64,000 bases of DNA, from positions 15,619,760-15,683,759 of the forward strand of contig NC_136005.1 in NCBI RefSeq assembly GCF_048128805.1, in the 5' to 3' direction. Below the pieces are notes generated by a model. That model ran no database searches. It saw only the letters and a program-made list of their open reading frames with translations, and was not told where the DNA came from. This document shows, in pieces, positions 56,512 through 64,000 of this stretch (position 1 is the first letter of the stretch; every line of letters begins with the position of its first letter). The translations under genes were made by a program, and so were the position numbers. The stretch comes from Centroberyx gerrardi. Lineage: Eukaryota > Chordata > Actinopteri > Beryciformes > Berycidae.

Positions 56512-57109
56512 TTAATCCTCCTCCTTCGTCTTCTTGCTCTGTGGTGCATCACCATTGGACTGAGAGAAATGCTCAGACATAGCAGCCAGAGCCCGGTAGC
56601 GGTGAGAGATTGTGTTCTTCACTTCTTTCGGCAGCTCAGCATAGCTGCACATGAGAAGGAATGAATTAATAGTTAGTAAGGATGTTTTTATTCTTGACAC
56701 AAAGGATATACAGGGAATAACAGCTATATATAATCTCTGATGCAGAGCATAGCATAAATACTAAATCAACAAATGTATGGCAAACAATAAAATGATTTTT
56801 GTGCAAAAACCAGAAAGTGAATCATCATCACAATGATGTATAGTTTGTTGAATGAATTGAAGCGCAACGTGACTCATTTCTACATTGATCGTGTGTTAAC
56901 CTCTGACTCCCCCTTGTGGTATTATTGGGAATCTCAAGCAAGCGCTTTCAGCATCCTTGCTTACGTTTTGTCATATCCATCTGGTTGGAAACAGGGATCC
57001 CATCCAAAGTCTCGAGGACCTCTGGGTTCCACAATACGTCCCTAAAAATACAAAGGAAAATGAGTGAAAAAAACACATACATACACAGACTGAGACACTG
57101 AGAGAGATA

Positions 57110-57154
<45 letters not shown>

Positions 57155-57161
57155 GAGAGAG

Positions 57162-57214
<53 letters not shown>

Positions 57215-58290
57215 CTGACCTCTGTTATCCCTCTGAAGAGCTGTACTGGTTCTTCTTTCCCAGGAGAGAAAGCAAAAGTGCAGAGAGCCGAGGCTGATTT
57301 ATCTTCAAATCCAGCCAAGAGTTTATACAAGCCTGCAACAAAACAGACCAACAAGATCAGACATGCTGGACTGCTCACATCACCATTTATCCTTTAAATA
57401 TATCAGAAGAGACATCTCATCCACTACTTACCTTCTGGCTTTAGTTTATCCAGGAACCATTTTCTACAAAAACGAGAAAGCTTGGTTCAATCCCACTGAT
57501 TCATTACTGCCCAATTACTCAAGACTGAAATGACTGAATAGATAGTAAAGACACTGTACTAACATGTAAGGGCCAGGCAGCCCCCCCAGGGCGTTGAAAC
57601 ACAGACAGGTGTCCTCCACTATCACTGGCCCATCAACCTGGAGCACAGAAACAGACAACAAAGACAGAATCAATTTTAACCATTCAACAGATAAGCATGT
57701 GTATATAACTGCAGTGATGAAACAGCTACTGTACCTGCCGAGCTGCTTCCTTACACTTCTGTATAGAAATCTCATCTGGCTCTCCCTGGTACTCAGGTAC
57801 TGGATGAAGAAATAATTAAGTGAGCAATAATAACATAAAAAAAATATTTATTATTATTATTATTATTATTGGTTGCTCTTTTCTACTTACAGTCAATCTT
57901 CTTAGAAATGAGTTTGTAAGGAAACTTGTCTCCCAGGATCTGAATGACCTAATGGATAAGATTAAAAACAAACAGAGAATAAAGCATGAATCTAGCAGTT
58001 ATTCTGCAAAAGACAGGACTCTACTGATTTGTGTAAACAAGAGAGGTTCTAAATGAGTTTACAGGTCATGACCACTGTCTATATTTAGTAGGCACAGTAG
58101 CAGGCTAGTCTGGACAGACTTCAACAAAACGGCAATAACTGCACTAATAAAACGCCTTAATACGGTTTGGGTGCAAGATCACATTCACGAACATCTATTT
58201 CAGGCACGAAATATATACGACTCGTACCTCTTCAAGTTTCTTTGCATTTCCAGTCACAAAGACCACAGACCTCCCGGCAGGCACGGCCAT
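56512..58290 (-). CDS. itpa: Inosine triphosphate pyrophosphatase, eight exons
   Basis: Cytosolic HAM1-family enzyme that hydrolyses ITP, dITP and XTP to monophosphates and so cleans the nucleotide pool. Exons in transcript order: 58290-58228, 57948-57891, 57799-57735, 57637-57564, 57463-57432, 57332-57220, 57041-56965, 56644-56512. All are GT-AG and in frame, giving 204 aa (human 194). Family motifs: [14 protein letters not shown] (residues about 9-22, substrate loop), [33 protein letters not shown] (metal and substrate site), [32 protein letters not shown] and [11 protein letters not shown]. The C-terminus carries an extra hydrophilic tail ([15 protein letters not shown]) beyond the human end. 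A long CT repeat on the transcript strand lies just after the exon 6 donor. It shares a 318 bp interval with mettl13. Confidence 0.97.
57109..57211. repeat. (GA)n array beside itpa exon 6 donor
   Basis: About 100 bp of nearly pure GA on the + strand, that is CT in itpa RNA. It begins nine bases after the GT of the donor at 57218-57219. Pyrimidine tracts of this kind can bind PTB-type factors. Confidence 0.9.
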
Positions 58291-58608
58291 GATTAATCCT
58301 TCTGGTGTTGACCGGACGATTATCAGCGGCGGACCGAATTTTGCCGGGACTGAAAGACTTCCGGCTCAGCGGCAGCCAATAACAACGGCGATCTGACAGC
58401 ACTAGAATCCTCAACAAATCACCGGGCAGCCAGCAACTCCGCCCACAGAATATCATCCAATCAGAGAGCAGTACTACTAACAGTGTTGTCCGGGTTGATA
58501 AATCCCTGCGAAGTGCCATGTGGCGAAGAAGCTGTAAACAGATCTGAAGTCTGTCATGGTGAACTGAGACGGTGTAAAAAGAAGATAGTTTTACAACCGC
58601 AGCTGACG
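58291..58608. promoter_or_regulatory. Shared bidirectional promoter of itpa and mettl13
   Basis: Only 318 bp separate the two start codons on opposite strands. The interval is more GC-rich than its flanks, has CpG-containing stretches (GGCGGACC, CTCAGCGGC) and no TATA box. This is the usual picture of a housekeeping divergent promoter. Start sites cannot be placed exactly. Confidence 0.7.
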
Positions 58609-61600
58609 ATGAGTCTTTTACCTCGCACTGCCGAGGAGTTCAGCTCTGCAGAGTACTGGGAGCGGTTCTTCAAGAAGCGCGGAGAGAAGGCTTTTGAGTG
58701 GTATGGAGACTACAACAAACTGTGCGGCGTGCTGCACAAATACATCAAACCCCAAGACAAGGTAGACAACCGTTTTGACAGGTTTAGCATGGTTTACATA
58801 TGTTAATTGAGTTAGTTTGGGCCTCTTCCGCATATGTGTTCCATAATAATCCAGTACCTGCATGATGTACTCCATTGAGAATGATTAATCAATGATTCTG
58901 TTGTCCAGGTGCTGGTGGTGGGTTGCGGTAACTCTGAGCTGAGTGAACAGATGTATGACGTTGGCTACAAACATCTGACCAACATCGACATCAGTGAGAC
59001 AGTGGTGACCCATATGAACCAGCGAAATGCAGAGCGACGCCCAGGCTTGACTTTCCATCAGGTGGATGCCACCCAGACGCCCTATGAAGAGGCCAGCTAC
59101 CAGGCCACTTTGGACAAGGGCACCCTGGACGCCATGGCGTCTGAAGAGGAGGGAGCGCTGGCCAGGAGGATGCTCACTGAGGTTAGAGACTTAAAGGGTC
59201 GACACAGACAATGTGTTATCATGTTTAACTCTCCTCACCAACAGACTGTCATCTACTGTACGTCAACTGTGCATCAATTCAACTGAGGAATTGGAATTTG
59301 AAAAAACCTACAGGAAATAGAATTGGAATTGAATTGAATGAAATTCTGTGAAATTCCATGTTGTTTTGTTTTTTTCTTACCACATATCTGAGATTACACA
59401 CAGTCTTATCAATACTGAATATCATAAAATGTTAAATGTGCCTTTCAGGTGGTATTTGATGCATAATATATAATCGTAATACATACATTATGATTGAATG
59501 TATTTGATTTGTTTAACTGTCTTATTTGATTCATAATGTTTGATTTATATTGTTTATCAAGTCAAGACAACCTCTCTTAGAAGTGGAATTTCATGGAATT
59601 TAATGGCATTCAATTCTGTATCCTGTCATTCCAATTCAATTCCAATTCTGTTTCCATAGAGCTGGGTGACATTTCAATTCCAACTCCAGGAATTGAATTG
59701 GAATTTACCCTGCATTCTCAATTCAGTTCATGAATGGCCTCAAGCCTGCTGTACAAATAGCTTTGCATTCTCCTCGCAACAGTAGTTTTACTTTTATCTG
59801 CAGGTGGGCCGTGTGCTGAGTGTTGGGGGCCGGTATGTGTGTGTGACTCTGGCCCAGGAGAGTGTGATCAGGCTGGCTGTGGAGCACTTTGTTCAGATGG
59901 GATGGGCGGTGAGGCTCCACTGCCTGCAGGAAACACAGAGCGAAGAGGACTTTGCTCTGCCTGTCTTCGTTTTGATCTGCACCAAGTTTCGCCAGCCTAT
60001 GCCCATGCCTATCCTGGAGATGTGCCTGGGGGAGGACGGAGCCCCGACCCGTCTCACACAGGTCGCAGACTTGTTGTCGTCGGTGAAGGAGTGCCAGGCG
60101 TACTCTGTCCTGAGGAAGAGGCTCCGCACAGGGACAGACGCCGCCTCGAACCCCTCGCTCACCCTGTGTCACGTCAAGACCGGCCTCCCCAGATATACTC
60201 TCACAGTGCAAGACTGCCCCGCTGGTGCCAAGGTGCCCAGAGCAAACCACTTTGCCATCTTTATTGGTGAGCAATCTTGTTGTCTTGTATTTCTATCTGT
60301 CACATTGATTGTATTCCGCACTTCTCTTGCCATTTTTCTTGTCTGATGTTTTTCTCCGCTTATCCTGTCAGTGCCTCAAGGCAGAGAGACGGATTGGCTC
60401 TATGGCTCCAGTGAGGGGCGGAGGCAGCTGGCAGCCAGTGCTAACTTCCGGCGCCTGGTTATTGTGGCAATGCACAGGAATCAGGAGTACACAGACATGC
60501 AGGCCGTCCAGTCAGAACTCTCACCAATGGTGATGGACCTGGCTCCCCCTGGTATGCCAGACAACCAGCAGGTAGAGAATTGCATGATTAACGCACACAT
60601 GAATATTGCTTTTTTGAATGAACTTTTATTGCATTCAGTCTATGTATGCAGTGCGTGTATTATTGCATTAATTTGAGCTGGACATTGCTCTCTCTTTCTC
60701 TCTGTCCCCATGCAGGTGCCCTTTCTCTCAGTCGGTGGAGAGCTGGGCTGGAGAGAGGTGGTCAGCAGGGGCGTGAGTGAGCTGAGTGGGGACTACTCTG
60801 TGGAGGATGTGAGAGGAGAGGATGGAGAGCTGTATCGCAGACTGGTGTTCCTGTCTAATGCTGGCCTTGTCCAATCAGAGAACCGTCTTGTCTCCTTAAA
60901 TACTGGTCAGCTCATTCTTCTTCTTTCCTTCTGTTTCATAATAATCTACAGTAGAAGTGATCATGAGTGAAACGAATGAATGTTTACCTCCTCACAGCAT
61001 CAAGTCACAAGAAGAGGAACAAAAAGAAGGTGAAGCCCACAGCTCCTCCAGCCACATCCTCCACCTCCCTCTCAGTGGACAGTGGCTTCCTCTGCTGCGC
61101 TCACCATGAGGTCATGGTGGCTGGCCTTGCCATGCTGGGGGTGGGCGCACCACAGAACAAAGGTTTGTGTGTGTAGTTTGTACTAATTTTCAAATTCTAG
61201 GCCTTATTGTACACTCATATCTGTGTGGTGGAGATGGATGACAGGAAGAAGGTCTGAACAAACAACTGGAACTTTCCATCTTCTTATCTAAAACATCACA
61301 CTGTCTCCATCTGTTTTGACTGAGTTTCATCTCTGATTTTTCATCCCCCTTGTCTCCCTTCCCAGATGTCCCGGTATCGGTCCTCCTGGTGGGGCTTGGT
61401 GGAGGAGGCCTGCCTCAGTTCCTGAGGGACTTTGTGCCCGCTGCCACTGTCGAGGTTGTGGAGCTGGACCCTGTTGTGCTGGAAGTGGCAAAGGAATGGT
61501 TCGGGTTCCGACCTGATGATCATTTGATTGTCACTCTCGGGGACGGCCTTGAACGTATCTGTGCCCTGGAGAAGGAAGGTTAGTGGATAAAGGGGAGAAA

Positions 61601-62603
61601 GGAATGGTGGAGAGGGAAGTTAAATGTAGGGATATTCAGATGAACATCAACTGTACCAAGGACTGACTTTGGTTCTTTTTTTTCTCTGTCAGGTGGCCGT
61701 TTGTTTGATGTCATCATGTTTGATGTAGACAGTAAGGACACCACTGTGGGTATGAGCTGTCCTCCTCCTGGCTTTGTAGAAACTTCCCTCTTGCAGAAAG
61801 TCTGCAGCCTGCTAACTCCCAGAGGTACAGTATCATTAATGACTTCTTTATGTCTCCATCAGCTAGAATCTATTAGTTTTCAGTGCAATAATAACAAGTG
61901 TATTTCTGGAGCCCTTTTTAACAAAGTGCTATGAAGAAAACAAATGTAAAACTGTTTTGTGGTGAATTACAATAGGCACTTGCACTGAGTTTAAACAGCT
62001 ACACTTGTTTGAATACTCTCTTAGTTCTGTCACATAACTTCAGTACTGTACCATTCCACATTTGCAGCACAAATAGTGTTTAGAACAAAATGTATTCTTT
62101 ATTTGCTGGAATGTATTATTATACTTGTGTGTTTCATTTACTGCTTCTTCAAATGTATTTATTTATTTAAATTCTTGAAATTCTATGATTGTTCGTCACC
62201 ATGATATTTCTCTCACTGATTGTGTCTATTTCCTCCACATCTCTCCCTCCCTCCCTCTTCTCTTTTCCTCCACATCTCTCCCTGCCTCCCTCCCTCCCTC
62301 TCTCCACCAGGTGTATTCATGCTGAACCTCGTGTGCCGTGACTCGGTCTTGAGGAAAAGTGTGTTGGAGCGTGTGCGCGGTGTGTTTCCATGTGTGCTCT
62401 CTCGGGGGATCGAGGGGGAAGTCAACGAAGTGCTGTTGTGTTCTTGTGGAGAGAAGACAGCGGACACTGCCTCTGCTGTCCCTCCATCCCTAACCCAAGC
62501 AGCCAAGAATCTGCAGAGCGCACTTTGCTCCAACAGGATTGAAAAAAGCCCCAGCCCCAATATAGACATTGCTGAGTTGTTAAAAGACCTGAAAGTAGCA
62601 TGA
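58609..62603 (+). CDS. mettl13: eEF1A lysine and N-terminal methyltransferase, nine exons
   Basis: Dual methyltransferase (METTL13/EEF1AKNMT). In mammals the N-terminal domain methylates Lys55 of eEF1A and the C-terminal domain methylates its N-terminus. Exons: 58609-58761, 58909-59181, 59804-60266, 60372-60571, 60716-60905, 60998-61162, 61366-61578, 61693-61824, 62311-62603, all GT-AG and in frame, giving 693 aa (human 699). The start MSLLPRTAEEFSSAEYWERF is the conserved N-terminus. The first SAM-binding motif I is VLVVGCGNSELSEQ (about residues 52-65), followed by NIDIS. The second is SVLLVGLGGGGLPQF (about 485-500), followed by VEVVELDPVVLEVA. A lysine-rich linker (SSHKKRNKKKVK) lies at the start of exon 6. 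Head-to-head with itpa, upstream of dnm3. Confidence 0.97.
59285..59725. repeat. AATTG-rich inverted repeat in mettl13 intron 2
   Basis: GAATTGGAATTGAATTGAAT near 59322 is echoed in inverted form near 59635 (ATTCCAATTCAATTCCAATT). Further AATTCCATG/CATGGAATT pairs lie inside. This suggests a small palindromic DNA element of about 440 bp. Ends and target duplications are unclear. Confidence 0.5.
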
Positions 62604-62793
62604 GGTTGTCTGTGACCAAGGAGAATGAGATCTAATGATGGAATTGAGTTGGAAGAAGAGATGACAAAATAGAGCTCACAATTATCAAGAAAAGACAGAT
62701 AGCAGTCTGTGCAAAGGCAGTGGTCTCTGACAGTGCTGATAACTACAATGGAAAGAAAACTCTTGATGTTGATATACATATTATACAATTGCC

Positions 62794-62799
62794 AATAAA
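62794..62799 (+). terminator. mettl13: mettl13 poly(A) signal
   Basis: AATAAA about 190 nt after the TGA at 62601-62603, followed by a T-rich then GTGGT-containing stretch. The 3' UTR is therefore short. Confidence 0.75.
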
Positions 62800-62824
62800 G
62801 AGCATTTTATCTTTAAATTATAGT

Positions 62825-63784
62825 GTGGTATTTGTCCAAAATGAATCAGCAGTGCTTTTAGATATTTGAAACATTCTAGATGTAACCTGAACTCTTCTGT
62901 AAAAACATAAACTATAATGGTAAATTTACAGCAAATTTTCTCTGTCTCAGCTCATTTACATGAATATTTCTGCTTTTTTTTTTCACCTCAAAAATTCAGT
63001 TCTTTCACTTGCTTAGAATCCATGTTGCTCGTCTGCTTCCCAGTGTACCACTCGGTGCTCACTCTCTCACTGCCAAAGAATGCAGCAGTGTTATTTACAG
63101 TAGATGAATCGCGCGCCCTGGTTCCAGTTGCAGTCTTTACGGGCCGCTACGTAGCCCTACCCGCACTAGATATGTGGGATTTTAAATAGCTATCGGCTAC
63201 GGCTACAGACGAGGGTAAGCTTCCTCGGTGTCTGACAAGTCAAAGCACTCTCATAACTGGCTGTGAAGTTTGTCTATCTTCTGCATAAGGGGGAGTGCTG
63301 AAATGAACCGGGGTTTAACTTGACAGCTGAGTACTACGCATGCGCAAAAAACTTGATTCCGTTAGCTGTCAAAGAATGTTTTTCTAGACGAAACTCAGCG
63401 TAGCGGAGAAACGGCTAGCGTCTTAAAAAATATCCAGAGCTTAACGACTATAAAAACGCTCCCAACTTTTAATAACAAGAAACAATACATGTCAGCCAAG
63501 GAACATGAGCTGTTATCGGGGACTTCGGGTCTGTGACTGCTAACTTGGACACCACCAGACGCACTAACGTTACACACGCTTGCTGAAGTTGGGGTGGCTG
63601 TAAAATTCGGACACTGGCATTCATGAAGATACGTATTTTTAGATTTAGAAAACTTCGATAACTGTGTGCATCGCTCTAAGTAACCCTTATTAACTATGAT
63701 AGCCTTTGGTCTGGTGTAGAACTTCAATAACAGGCTTTGACTGTTGGACTGGTAGCCAACCTGCCTCAGGGCAACTCCGTTGCG
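62825..63784 (+). promoter_or_regulatory. dnm3: dnm3 upstream region and 5' UTR
   Basis: About 960 bp between the mettl13 poly(A) signal and the dnm3 ATG. CpG-containing stretches (GCGCGCCCTGG near 63111, ACTACGCATGCGCA near 63332) suggest a TATA-less promoter. CATGCGCA at 63339 resembles an NRF1 half site. The start site is not determined. Confidence 0.45.
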
Positions 63785-63945
63785 ATGGGCAACCGTGGGA
63801 TGGAGGAGTTGATCCCGCTGGTCAACCGTCTTCAAGATGCCGTCAGCTCCGTCGGCCACAGCTGCAGCCTCAACCTGCCGCAGATCGCAGTCGTGGGCGG
63901 ACAGAGTGCGGGAAAGAGCTCCGTCCTGGAAAACTTTGTGGGCAG
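63785..63945 (+). CDS. dnm3: Dynamin 3, first coding exon (gene runs off the right edge)
   Basis: Large GTPase for membrane fission. This exon encodes residues 1-53 plus two bases of the next codon. [19 protein letters not shown] is the dynamin N-terminus and [18 protein letters not shown] holds the G1 P-loop (GGQSAGKSS, residues 38-46). The donor is GGCAG|GTAAAC at 63946. The ATG at 63785 is chosen because the family starts there. An upstream in-frame ATG at 63737 would add 16 non-conserved residues. Dynamins 1-3 are almost identical here, so dnm3 is chosen because DNM3 follows METTL13 in human. Confidence 0.88.
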
Positions 63946-64000
63946 GTAAACCCACATAATAAAAACAGGCGATACAGCAAGCTGTTTTAACATGAATCAC

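Noticed and set aside
57109-57211. CRISPR-like or tandem array
   Set aside because: It is a simple GA dinucleotide repeat with no spacers; no CRISPR or bacterial features occur in this vertebrate DNA.

Overview
This window is vertebrate nuclear DNA, most likely from a ray-finned (teleost) fish. The genes are split by many short GT-AG introns. The proteins match human families along their full length. The introns hold fish-type repeats: hAT-like DNA elements, L2- and L1-type LINEs, tRNA-derived SINEs and very many CA/GT, GA and homopolymer tracts. I cannot name the species.

The gene order is prrc2c (+), myoc (-), vamp4 (-), rangrf (+, intronless), itpa (-), mettl13 (+), dnm3 (+, first coding exon only). 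From general knowledge, PRRC2C, MYOC, VAMP4, METTL13 (EEF1AKNMT) and DNM3 lie in this order and relative orientation on human 1q24.3. This is therefore an ancient conserved block with two extra genes, rangrf and itpa, between vamp4 and mettl13. These two lie elsewhere in human (17p13 and 20p13).

Region by region: 1-790 is unassigned flank. 800-25490 is prrc2c, with a noncoding first exon, 33 coding exons giving about 2828 aa, and a 1.8 kb 3' UTR. 25740-33290 is myoc, tail-to-tail with prrc2c, with an L2 LINE in intron 1. 33300-36660 is intergenic and rich in polypurine tracts. 36670-50900 is vamp4, with one intron swollen by a long-TIR DNA element and L1-type LINE pieces. 51550-52600 is rangrf. 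52600-56030 is intergenic, with a clean hAT-type element and a SINE. 56035-58290 is itpa, head-to-head with mettl13 (58609-62800). 63785-63945 is the dnm3 first coding exon, running off the right edge.

The genes do not form one pathway. They cover RNA-granule biology and translation (prrc2c), a secreted matrix glycoprotein (myoc), TGN/endosome fusion (vamp4), Ran-linked nuclear transport and sodium-channel trafficking (rangrf), nucleotide-pool cleansing (itpa), eEF1A methylation (mettl13) and membrane fission (dnm3). I found no undescribed biological system. The observations most worth a second look are the intronless rangrf, the extra olfactomedin-domain intron in myoc, the 1.1 kb long-TIR element, and the dinucleotide arrays that crowd splice sites in four genes.
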